From contig CALCQB010000058.1 in assembly GCA_937897535.1 (NCBI GenBank), forward strand, positions 1 through 15,665: 15,665 bases of DNA, in the 5' to 3' direction. Both the position numbers and the translations under genes were made by a program. A model generated the notes under the pieces. The model saw only the letters and a program-made list of their open reading frames with translations. It made no database searches and was not told where the DNA came from. Source of the DNA: an uncultured Novosphingobium sp. Lineage in GTDB: Bacteria > Pseudomonadota > Alphaproteobacteria > Sphingomonadales > Sphingomonadaceae. Shown piece by piece: positions 5,901 to 13,315 of the stretch. Position 1 is the stretch's first letter; each line of letters begins with the position of its first letter.

Positions 5901-7412
5901 CTATTTCCCCGTCGCGCGGCGTTCGGTGAAGTCGACCGTCGCGCGGCGCGGGTCCTCGACGTGGCCGTCTCCGTCGGTGCCGATCACGAACACCTTGGTG
6001 TCGCTCGCGGTTGCGGCCGGCCAGCGCAGGCTGCGGGCGCGGCCTTCGGGGCGGCCGTATTTGGCGAAGTTGACCCAGTAGGCATGGGTGCGCTGGGCCA
6101 CGGCGGCGTCCTGTCCGGTGTCGAGCTGATCGGGCCGTAGCGCAGGTAGATCGAACACATAGGGGATCTCGCTGGCATGCGGGGCCCCGCCCATCGCCGC
6201 GCCCATCTTGACCCCGTTGTGGGCAAAGCGGAACAGCCAGACCGGCTGGCCTTGCCCGGCCAACCCCCGCGCCACTGCCCGGGCCGGCTCGATGAACATC
6301 TGGTCGGCGCTGATCAGGGTCGCCAGCATCAAACCGTTGCCCTGTCCGTCAGCGTCGTAGAGCCGCCGCGCCTTGGCTTCGTCCGGGCCGAACGCGGCGA
6401 AGATCTTGTCCTTGTCGGTCACGAACGGAAAGCCGTCGGCCGAATTGGCCCCGACCATCACCGGCACCCGCGCATACTTGCCCGCCGCGATCATCTCGAC
6501 CGATGGGCCCAGGATCGTCTTGCCGTCGACCAGCGGGCCGGAATAGCCGGGCTGGCTCATCGTGAACATCGACAGGTCACCGGTGACCGTGCTCGCCGGC
6601 AGCGCCCGAAGCTGCGCCGCAGTCGCGCGAGGAGCCAGCGCATCGCCGATCCCGGCAGCTTTGGTCATATCGGGCATCGGCAGGGTCCGATCGCGTCCGC
6701 CGCCACTTTCGATGATCGCCTGGGCGAACAGTCCGCGCGCCAGCGGCGATTGCAGCAGCATGTGCATCGACATGCCCCCGGCGCTTTCGCCGAACACCGT
6801 CACCCGCGCCGGATCGCCGCCGAACTGACCGACGTTGGCCTGAACCCATTTGAGCGCCGCGATCTGATCGAGGAACCCGAAGTTTCCACCGCCACCTTCG
6901 GCGGCAAGACCAGGATGGGCGAAAAACCCGAACCGCCCGAGCCGGTAATTGATGCTGACCAGCACCACCCCGTCACGGGCAAAATTGTGGCCCGAATAGA
7001 CCGCCGGGGACGAACCGCCGTTGACGAACCCGCCGCCGTGGACCCAGACCATCACCGCCAGCTTGGCGCCCGGCTTGGCCTTGGCCGGCTTCCAGACGTT
7101 GAGGAACAGGCAGTCTTCCGCGGGCTTGGTCCGGATCGGCGCGGAATCGGGCGGGAACGGGGCCTGAGCGCAATCCGCGCCATAGTTCGACGCATCGCGG
7201 ACCTTGGTCCAGCGCGGCGCCGGTTGCGGCGCGCGCCAGCGGTTCTGGCCAACCGGCGCGGCCGCATAAGGAACCCCCTTGAACGCCGCGACCCCGCCTG
7301 CGGTCACACCGCGGACCGGGCCCGAGCGGGTCTGGATCACCTGTGCTGCTGCCGGAACCGCCGTCATCACCGTCGCTGCCGCCAGCAGCGCCGCCCAGAT
7401 CCGCTTGCCCAT
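5901..7412 (-). CDS. Secreted type-B carboxylesterase (alpha/beta hydrolase)
   Basis: The product (503 residues from the chosen ATG) has a Sec signal peptide (KRIWAALLAAATVMT core, AAAQ cleavage region) followed by a full carboxylesterase/lipase type-B fold. The second family signature EDCLFLNVW, the oxyanion-hole HGGG and the nucleophile elbow GESAGG (Ser210) are clear. The catalytic His is probably in GAPHASEIPYVF (His412), and the acid is probably Asp326 in GANSADG, where Glu is more usual. It would hydrolyse carboxylic esters in the periplasm or outside; beside glycosidases, an acyl or aromatic ester on a sugar is plausible but unproven. The ATG at 7410-7412 starts 2 nt after the GH3 stop, with GGAAGGA inside the end of GH3, so the two are translationally coupled. 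An ATG five codons upstream lacks that spacing. Confidence 0.92.
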   Translation of the reverse strand: MGKRIWAALLAAATVMTAVPAAAQVIQTRSGPVRGVTAGGVAAFKGVPYAAAPVGQNRWRAPQPAPRWTKVRDASNYGADCAQAPFPPDSAPIRTKPAEDCLFLNVWKPAKAKPGAKLAVMVWVHGGGFVNGGSSPAVYSGHNFARDGVVLVSINYRLGRFGFFAHPGLAAEGGGGNFGFLDQIAALKWVQANVGQFGGDPARVTVFGESAGGMSMHMLLQSPLARGLFAQAIIESGGGRDRTLPMPDMTKAAGIGDALAPRATAAQLRALPASTVTGDLSMFTMSQPGYSGPLVDGKTILGPSVEMIAAGKYARVPVMVGANSADGFPFVTDKDKIFAAFGPDEAKARRLYDADGQGNGLMLATLISADQMFIEPARAVARGLAGQGQPVWLFRFAHNGVKMGAAMGGAPHASEIPYVFDLPALRPDQLDTGQDAAVAQRTHAYWVNFAKYGRPEGRARSLRWPAATASDTKVFVIGTDGDGHVEDPRRATVDFTERRATGK

Positions 7413-7414
7413 GT

Positions 7415-9619
7415 TCAATCCTTCCACTTGCGCGCGCCGATCCGCGCGGTCACCGTTTGCCCAAGCTGCCCGGCATTTTCGCCCAGCGCAAAGCTATAAT
7501 TGCCGCCCGCGATCGCCCAGCCGCCGTCCTTCCAGTCGGCCAGCAGCCGCGGATCGATGCTGAGCGTCACGGTCTGGCTGCCGCCCGGGGCCAGTTCGAC
7601 CCGGCGGAACCCGACCAGTCGCTGGCGCTTCTGCCCGTTGGCCGAAACCAGGTAGACCTGGCCGACCGTCGCCCCGGCCCGGCTGCCGGTGTTCGACAGT
7701 TTGAAGCTGGCATTCAGCCCACTGACCTTGAGGTCGGAACTGGCAAAGGTGCTGTAGGACAGGCCGTATCCGAACGGAAACAGCGGCTTCAGCCCTTGCC
7801 GCGCAAACCAGCGATAGCCGACGTCAGAGCCTTCGATGTCATAGTCGGCCCGCAGTCCTTCGGCGCCCTTGGGTCTGCCGCCAAAATCGGGCTCGAGCGT
7901 GTCGAAGCCATCAATCACCGGGCGCGGCAGTTGCCCGACGCTGGCCGGGAAAGTGATCGGCAGGCGGCCCGAGGGATTGGTCTCGCCGAACAGCACCGAG
8001 GCGATCGCCTCGCCGCCCCTTGCGCCGGGATACCACGCCTCAAGCACCGCGCCGGCCTGGGCCAGCCACGGCATGTCGACCGGGTTGCCGGTTTCGAGCA
8101 CGACGATGGTGTTGGGATTGGCGGCGGTGACCGCCTTGATCAATTCGTCCTGGCCGTGGGGCAAGGACAGGTCAGCGGCGTCCTCGCCCTCGGTCGACCA
8201 CTTGGTGGCGAACACGATCGCGACGTCGGCCTTCTTGGCCTGGGCGACCGCTGCGGCGATGGTATTGCCGTCGCGGTAGGTGACCTTGGCCTGCGGGGCC
8301 ATCGCCTGGATCGACTTCAGCGGCGAGGAGCGGTGATAGGCCTGGACCATGAACCCGGCGAACGGCCCGTCGCCGCCCAGCGGCACCGTCACCGCCGGGC
8401 CGCCCTCGCCCTGGACCTGGCTTGAGCCGCCGCCCGAGATCACCCCGGAATTGGCATAGCCGCCGATCACCGCGATGCTCCCGGCCGTCCTGGCCAAGGG
8501 CAGGATATTGCGATCGTTCTTGAGCAGGACGATCCCCTGCTTGGCCGTCTCGAGCGCGACCGCGCCGTTGGCGGTGAAATCGATCTTGCCGCCGGGGCTG
8601 ACCGGATGCTGGTCAAGCCCGGTCGAGAACATCGCCCACAGCACCCGGCGGTTCATGTCGTCGAGCCGAGCGGCATAGCGCGGGTCGGCCTTGGCGGCAT
8701 CGCCCAGCATCGCGCCGAAGAACACCTTGGGATCGAGCTCTCCGGCCGATTGCTGATCGAGCCCGTTGAGCGCGGCATCGAGGCCGGGAACCGCGCCCCA
8801 GTCCGACATCACGAAACCCTTGTAGCCCCAGCCCTGCTTGAGCACCGTGTTGAGCAGGTAGTCGCTCGAGCAGGCCTGCGCCCCCAGCACCCGGTTGTAG
8901 GCGCACATCACCGAACCGGGCTGGCCGATCTCGATCCCGATCTGGAACGCCAGCAGATCGCTTTCGCGCGCGGCGCTGTCGCTGATCTTGACGTCCACGA
9001 CGTTGCGGGCGGTTTCCTGGCCGTTGAGCGCGAAGTGCTTGATCGTCGAGATGATGTGGTTCGACTGAACCCCGCTGATCGCGTTGCCGACCAGCACCCC
9101 GGTCAGCAGCGGATCTTCCGAAAGGTATTCGAAGGTCCGCCCGTTGCGCGGATCGCGGGTCAGGTTGGCCCCGCCCGCCAGCAGCACGTTGAAGCCCTTG
9201 GCCCGCGCTTCGGACCCGATCATCGCCCCGCCCTGCTTGACCAGCGCCGGGTTCCAGCTGGCGGCCTGGGCCAGCCCCGAAGGCAGCGCGGTCGCGCCGT
9301 CCTTGCGGATCCCGAACACGTAGGACACGCCCAGGCTGGCGTCGGTTTCCTTGAGCGCGGGAATCTTCAGCCGGGGAATGCCGGCAATGTAGCCCGCGCC
9401 GGGAACGGCATCTGCAGGCGGTGGCGGCGCGTTGGGGAGCAGCGGCAGCGGCATGATCCCCTTGGTCAGGATCAGCTTTTCGTCGCCCTGCATCGCCTTG
9501 ACCACGGCATCGGCCCGCGCCCAGGCATCGGTCCCGCCGGACTTGCCGGCCCAGGCTCCGGCCGACACCAGCATGGTGGTCAGGGCCAGGGTTGCGGCGA
9601 TCTTGCTAGTGGTCTTCAT
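7415..9619 (-). CDS. Exported glycoside hydrolase family 3 (beta-glucosidase-like)
   Basis: The 734-residue product has a signal peptide (residues 1-24, ending AWA) and the three usual GH3 parts. The N-terminal barrel contains DPRNGRTFEYLSEDP (156-170), KHFALNGQE (194-202) and the nucleophile Asp273 in VMSDWGA. The alpha/beta sandwich, from about 360, contains STEGEDAADLSLP with the probable acid/base Glu at 477 or 479. A C-terminal fibronectin-III-like domain begins after PFGYGLSYS (615-623). It should remove beta-linked glucosyl or related residues from oligosaccharide ends with retention of configuration; exact sugar and linkage cannot be read from sequence. GGAG stands 6 nt before the ATG. 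It lies between the TonB receptor, with a hairpin in the gap, and the carboxylesterase, in one orientation, consistent with an operon. Confidence 0.93.
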   Translation of the reverse strand: MKTTSKIAATLALTTMLVSAGAWAGKSGGTDAWARADAVVKAMQGDEKLILTKGIMPLPLLPNAPPPPADAVPGAGYIAGIPRLKIPALKETDASLGVSYVFGIRKDGATALPSGLAQAASWNPALVKQGGAMIGSEARAKGFNVLLAGGANLTRDPRNGRTFEYLSEDPLLTGVLVGNAISGVQSNHIISTIKHFALNGQETARNVVDVKISDSAARESDLLAFQIGIEIGQPGSVMCAYNRVLGAQACSSDYLLNTVLKQGWGYKGFVMSDWGAVPGLDAALNGLDQQSAGELDPKVFFGAMLGDAAKADPRYAARLDDMNRRVLWAMFSTGLDQHPVSPGGKIDFTANGAVALETAKQGIVLLKNDRNILPLARTAGSIAVIGGYANSGVISGGGSSQVQGEGGPAVTVPLGGDGPFAGFMVQAYHRSSPLKSIQAMAPQAKVTYRDGNTIAAAVAQAKKADVAIVFATKWSTEGEDAADLSLPHGQDELIKAVTAANPNTIVVLETGNPVDMPWLAQAGAVLEAWYPGARGGEAIASVLFGETNPSGRLPITFPASVGQLPRPVIDGFDTLEPDFGGRPKGAEGLRADYDIEGSDVGYRWFARQGLKPLFPFGYGLSYSTFASSDLKVSGLNASFKLSNTGSRAGATVGQVYLVSANGQKRQRLVGFRRVELAPGGSQTVTLSIDPRLLADWKDGGWAIAGGNYSFALGENAGQLGQTVTARIGARKWKD

Positions 9620-9654
9620 GGACTTCTCCGTTGGTCGCGCAGGACCAGAATGGA

Positions 9655-9692
9655 TTGAGGGCGGACACTGCCTCAGGAGTGCCCGCCCTCAA
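9655..9692 (-). terminator. Strong hairpin between the TonB-receptor and GH3 genes
   Basis: The arms TTGAGGGCGG (9655-9664) and CCGCCCTCAA (9683-9692) pair perfectly over 10 bp, and an inner CACT/AGTG extends the stem after one mismatch. It lies 38 nt downstream of the receptor stop in the direction of transcription and 35 nt before the GH3 start. There is no long U-run after it, only ATCCATTCT. It may be a partial terminator or an mRNA-stabilising stem that keeps receptor transcript above that of the downstream enzymes. Confidence 0.65.
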
Positions 9693-9730
9693 CGTTACTT
9701 CATCATCTTGGCATCAGTCTGCCAGGTGGA

Positions 9731-12124
9731 TCAGAACTTCACGCCGGCCCGGACACCGAAGGTGCGCGGATCGCCCGGGGTCACCGAATCGTTGGTGGCA
9801 TTGCGGATTTCGATGAAGTTCTCGATGTTCTTCACAAAGCCCTGCAGATACCACTTCTTGTCCGGACCGTTGTAGGTCACGGTCACCTGGCTGTTGCTGT
9901 GCGCCGGGGTGGTATACTGAACCGGAGCCGAGCCGAACTGGGTGATCGTGTACTTGCCGATCAGGCGGGTTCCGGCCGACAGGACGAACTCGCTCTCGCC
10001 CATCGGGATCGTCCAGGTATAGGTCCCGAAGGCGGTTCCCTGCGGCGAACGGTCAAGCGAGCGACCGGCATAGTCAGGGGTACCGACGGTGCATGCATCG
10101 AGCGGATTTGTCGTCCCGGTGCCGCCCGGGCAGAAGTGCTGGTACTTGGCATCGGTGTAGTTGAAGCCAAGGTTGACCTGATGGTTCGGCGCAGGGCTGA
10201 GCGTGGTCTGGAATTCAATCCCGAACACGCGCGACTTACCGGCGTTGGTGGTCACCAGGGTCGGCGCACCGTTGATGTTGAGCAACGAGCTGAGCTGCAT
10301 GTTCTTGTAGTCGTAATAGAACACCCCGGCATCGACCCGGACGCCTTCTGCGACCGGACCACGGAAGCCCAGTTCGTAAGCGATCAGCGTTTCAGGCGCG
10401 TAGTAGATCGCCTGCGGCTGGGTCGCCAAGGCACAGCTTTCGCCGCGCGAGGTCACCTGGGTGGTCCGACCGGTCGAGCAACCGTCGCCGAAGCCGCCCT
10501 GCTTGTAGCCCGAAGCAACGCTGCCGTAGAGCAGCCCACGTCCGACATCGAGGTCGAACCCGCCGCGCCAGGTTACCTTGTTGTTTTTCACCTGGGCATC
10601 GTTGGCATAGGTGCTGCCGCCGATCACGATCGGTGCGGTGATGCTGTTGGTCGCAACGGTGTGGCCATAGCGGAACAGGTCGTCATGGGTGTAGCGAACG
10701 CCCGCTGTCAGCCGCAAGGCGCTGGTGACCGACAGGGTTCCCTGCGCGAACGCACCGAGGGTCTTCGAGGTGGTTTCCTGCGGGAACCCGTAGAACTTGT
10801 TGCTGCCGATGATGAACTGCGGGAAGTCCGGGATCCAGAACCCGATCACCGAATGCTCGCGGAAGTAGTAGCCGCCGGCCTGCAGCTTGAGCGGGCCGCC
10901 GTTGTTCAGCGAGACCCGGAATTCGTGCGACTGCTGCTGATAGTCGCCATCGAAAAATCCGGGGTAGCTGCAGCGCTCGATGGTCGAGCTGCAATCGCCG
11001 GTAAAGTTCGACAGGAACGGCGCCAGGAACCCGGGCAGGTTTTCCGGAAGCAGCCCGGTGATGTCGAGCTGGCTGTTCTCGTGCGCCTCATATTCGCGAT
11101 ACGAGCCGAGATAGGTCACCGTGACCGGGCCGAGATCGTAGTTGAGCTCGCCGTCGATGCCCCAGGTGGTGTCGTCGATATCGAACGGCTTGGTCGAGCC
11201 GGTGCCGCCGCCCCACGCCGGATTGAACGGGATCGACTGCAGGTTGCGGGTCAGCCGGATATCGTTGTCGTGCGAGATCGGGGCCCAGATCGCGTTGCCG
11301 TTGGCATCGAGAACGTTGGTGCCCAGTGCGCTTTGGCGATAGAAATTGCTGGTCGGCACCGCGACTGCGCGGGTCCCGCCAAGGTGGCCGTAGTTGCCGC
11401 GCAGCAGCAGTTCGCCACGATCGCCCAGCTTGACCAGCGCCGAAGCACGGGCTGCAAAGTTCTTGCGGAACGGATCGAGCGACACCGAGTCGCCAGCCAG
11501 CGGATTGAGGTAGTTGTCGCGGGTGTCAAAGGTTGCGGCGATCCGGAAGGCCGCCATGTCACCGGCCGAAACGTTGACATAGCCGTCAGCGCTGATGGCG
11601 TTGTAGTTGCCGTAACCGACATTCAGGCCGGCACCGAATTCACCGATCTTCGGCTTGTTGGTGATCACGTTGACCACGCCGGCCGTGGTGTTGCGGCCAT
11701 AGAGCGTACCCTGCGGGCCGCGCAGCACTTCGACACGTTCGACGTCGAAGAAGCCGATGTCGGCCTGCTGGGGCCGGGCCAGATAGACCCCGTCGAGCAG
11801 GAAGGCGGCCGACGGGTTGCCCTTTTCGGTGCCGTCGGTGCTGGTCACGCCGCGGATGGTGATCTGGAGGCCGTTGGTGCGGTCGATCGACAGGTTGGGG
11901 ACCGATTCAGCGAGGCCGGTCGGACCGACAATGCCCTTGTCCTTGAGGTCGTCACCGGAGATCGCGGTGACCGCGAGCGGGGTCTTGGAGAGCAGCGTTT
12001 CGCCGCGGGTCGCGGTGACGACGATGTCGCCCTCGGCGACTTCATCGGCGGCGGCTTGCGCCCAGACCGGATTCGATGTGATCGAAACAATCGCGGCCGC
12101 ACTGGCCAAAAGCACCTTCTTCAT
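9731..12124 (-). CDS. TonB-dependent outer-membrane receptor
   Basis: The 797-residue product has a signal peptide (residues 1-22, VWA|Q) and a TonB box-like DIVVTA at 33-38. A plug domain follows to about 160 (PLAVTAISGDDL, VERVEVLRGPQGTLYGRN, GVVNVITNKP), then a 22-strand-type barrel ending in the expected terminal Phe (GVRAGVKF). It should bind a ligand at the cell surface and import it using TonB energy; the neighbours point to a carbohydrate. Three cysteine pairs lie in likely surface loops (GDCSSTIERC, DGCSTGRT...GESC and FCPGGTG...DACT) and could form disulfides. The ATG at 12122-12124 is chosen because it begins a clean signal peptide and has GAGGGA just upstream; the open frame extends 17 codons further. 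It is first in the minus-strand operon, divergent from a LacI gene. No SusD-like partner is present. Confidence 0.95.
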   Translation of the reverse strand: MKKVLLASAAAIVSITSNPVWAQAAADEVAEGDIVVTATRGETLLSKTPLAVTAISGDDLKDKGIVGPTGLAESVPNLSIDRTNGLQITIRGVTSTDGTEKGNPSAAFLLDGVYLARPQQADIGFFDVERVEVLRGPQGTLYGRNTTAGVVNVITNKPKIGEFGAGLNVGYGNYNAISADGYVNVSAGDMAAFRIAATFDTRDNYLNPLAGDSVSLDPFRKNFAARASALVKLGDRGELLLRGNYGHLGGTRAVAVPTSNFYRQSALGTNVLDANGNAIWAPISHDNDIRLTRNLQSIPFNPAWGGGTGSTKPFDIDDTTWGIDGELNYDLGPVTVTYLGSYREYEAHENSQLDITGLLPENLPGFLAPFLSNFTGDCSSTIERCSYPGFFDGDYQQQSHEFRVSLNNGGPLKLQAGGYYFREHSVIGFWIPDFPQFIIGSNKFYGFPQETTSKTLGAFAQGTLSVTSALRLTAGVRYTHDDLFRYGHTVATNSITAPIVIGGSTYANDAQVKNNKVTWRGGFDLDVGRGLLYGSVASGYKQGGFGDGCSTGRTTQVTSRGESCALATQPQAIYYAPETLIAYELGFRGPVAEGVRVDAGVFYYDYKNMQLSSLLNINGAPTLVTTNAGKSRVFGIEFQTTLSPAPNHQVNLGFNYTDAKYQHFCPGGTGTTNPLDACTVGTPDYAGRSLDRSPQGTAFGTYTWTIPMGESEFVLSAGTRLIGKYTITQFGSAPVQYTTPAHSNSQVTVTYNGPDKKWYLQGFVKNIENFIEIRNATNDSVTPGDPRTFGVRAGVKF

Positions 12125-12164
12125 CGGTATTCCCTCCCATTGTCGGCCGACTTGATCGATCCCG

Positions 12165-12195
12165 ATCATAGCCAAACGTTCAAGCCTGCTTGCAA
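12165..12195 (-). promoter_or_regulatory. Candidate promoter of the TonB-receptor operon
   Basis: On the minus strand, TTGCAA (12195-12190) and TATGAT (12170-12165) are separated by 19 nt, somewhat long. The -10 lies 40 nt before the receptor ATG. The putative LacI operators are directly upstream. CAAACGT occurs twice nearby (12173-12179 and 12193-12199). This is a candidate only. Confidence 0.35.
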
Positions 12196-12201
12196 ACGTA
12201 T

Positions 12202-12227
12202 GTCAGCGCTGTCAAGACTGCGCTGTC
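12202..12227. promoter_or_regulatory. Two tandem candidate LacI operators
   Basis: Two 12-bp near-palindromes, GTCAGCGCTGTC (12202-12213) and GACTGCGCTGTC (12216-12227), each differ at one arm position from perfect symmetry and together imply GACAGCGCTGTC. A central CG within an even-length palindrome is the hallmark of LacI-family operators. The centres are 14 bp apart. On the minus strand each site also creates TTGACA, a consensus -35 hexamer, although no good -10 follows at 17 nt. They lie between the receptor and LacI genes, so the LacI product probably binds here. Confidence 0.6.
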
Positions 12228-12268
12228 AATTTACAACTATCGTTTTAGCCAATACGTATGCGAAGCAG

Positions 12269-13315
12269 ATGAACCGCGAGAACCCCGGCCACCGAATCAA
12301 CCCCCAGCCAACCATGCACGATGTTGCGCGGCTGGCCGGGGTATCGATCAAGAGCGTCTCGCGGGTAATCAACCGCGAACCTCACGTTTCGGCCAAGTTG
12401 CGGGCCAGGATCGATCTGGCAATCGACCAGTTGGGCTATGTCCCCGACCTTGCCGCACGCTCGCTGGCCGGCGCGCGCAGCTTCACGCTTGGTGCCTTGT
12501 TCGACGTTCCCAGCCAGCAATATACGATGAAGATCCAGGCCGGGTTGTATCGGGCCTGCGTCGAGCATCAGTACCATTTGCGGTTCGAGCACATCGATTC
12601 CACCGTCGCCCCGGCCGTTCTGGAAGAGGCTCTAGCCCGGTTCCTGCGGCGCTCGCGCGTCGACGCGGTTGTGCTGACCCCGCCGCTGTCCGACGATCCG
12701 GTCCTGCTCGATTATCTCGATCGGAAAGGCGTTCCCTATAGCCGGATTGCGCCATTCCTCGATCCGGCCCGATCCGCCGGCACCCGGATCGACGATGAGA
12801 CCGCTGCTGCCGCAATCGCCGACCTGCTGTGGTCACATGGCCATCGGCGCTTCGCGATTGTGAACGGACCGGACCGCCACGGCGCCGCGGTCGCCCGGCG
12901 AAAGGGCTTCATCGCCCGGTTGCAGCAGCACGACCCTTCGATCAATCCATCCGAAGTTTTCGGTGGCTTCGATTTCGTCCCTGGCATCGCCGCTGGACGC
13001 AAGCTCCTCGCACAGATCCCCCGGCCGACGGCGATCTTTGCCACCAATGACGATTCGGCGGCGGGAACCATGGTTGCGATCCGGGAGGCCGGGCTGTCGA
13101 TACCGGCTGACATATCGATCTGCGGCTTTGATGACAGCTGGGTCGCAACATCGGTCTGGCCGTTGTTGACCACCGTGCTCCAGCCAATCGAAGAGATGGC
13201 TTACGTCGCCGCCTGCCTGGTCCTGCAGCGACCGGACCAGCAAAATCCCGCGGCCTTGCAGACCCTGGATTACACGATGATCGAGCGCGATTCGGTGGGC
13301 GCTGCGCCGGCATGA
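12269..13315 (+). CDS. LacI-family transcriptional regulator
   Basis: The 348-residue product has a LacI helix-turn-helix at about 16-36 (TMHDVARLAGVSIKSVSRVI), the hinge region LAARSLAGARS at 61-71 and a periplasmic-binding-protein-like sensor domain to the end (FATNDDSAAGTM, SICGFDDSW). The frame is open far upstream across the receptor gene in antisense, but no family sequence appears before the HTH. The ATG at 12269 gives a normal short N-terminal extension; an internal ATG at 12314 (MHDVARL) is the alternative. The ribosome site is weak (GAAG). It is divergent from the receptor operon, and its stop overlaps the next start as ATGA, so regulator and downstream enzymes form one unit. It likely represses both directions until a sugar from the imported glycan binds; the sugar is unknown. 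Confidence 0.93.
   Translation: MNRENPGHRINPQPTMHDVARLAGVSIKSVSRVINREPHVSAKLRARIDLAIDQLGYVPDLAARSLAGARSFTLGALFDVPSQQYTMKIQAGLYRACVEHQYHLRFEHIDSTVAPAVLEEALARFLRRSRVDAVVLTPPLSDDPVLLDYLDRKGVPYSRIAPFLDPARSAGTRIDDETAAAAIADLLWSHGHRRFAIVNGPDRHGAAVARRKGFIARLQQHDPSINPSEVFGGFDFVPGIAAGRKLLAQIPRPTAIFATNDDSAAGTMVAIREAGLSIPADISICGFDDSWVATSVWPLLTTVLQPIEEMAYVAACLVLQRPDQQNPAALQTLDYTMIERDSVGAAPA

Noticed and set aside
5910..5948. Twelve-base direct repeat (CGTCGCGCGGCG) 27 bp apart
   Set aside because: It encodes a repeated RRAT in the esterase C-terminus and is explained as coding sequence with shared codons.
6177..7499. 440-codon plus-strand frame opposite the carboxylesterase
   Set aside because: Its translation is histidine/arginine-rich shadow sequence; the esterase motifs lie on the other strand.
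9899..12268. Very long open frame on the plus strand, antisense to the receptor and continuous with the LacI gene
   Set aside because: High-GC genes commonly leave antisense frames open. The translation has no family motif until the LacI helix-turn-helix, and the receptor reading is unmistakable.
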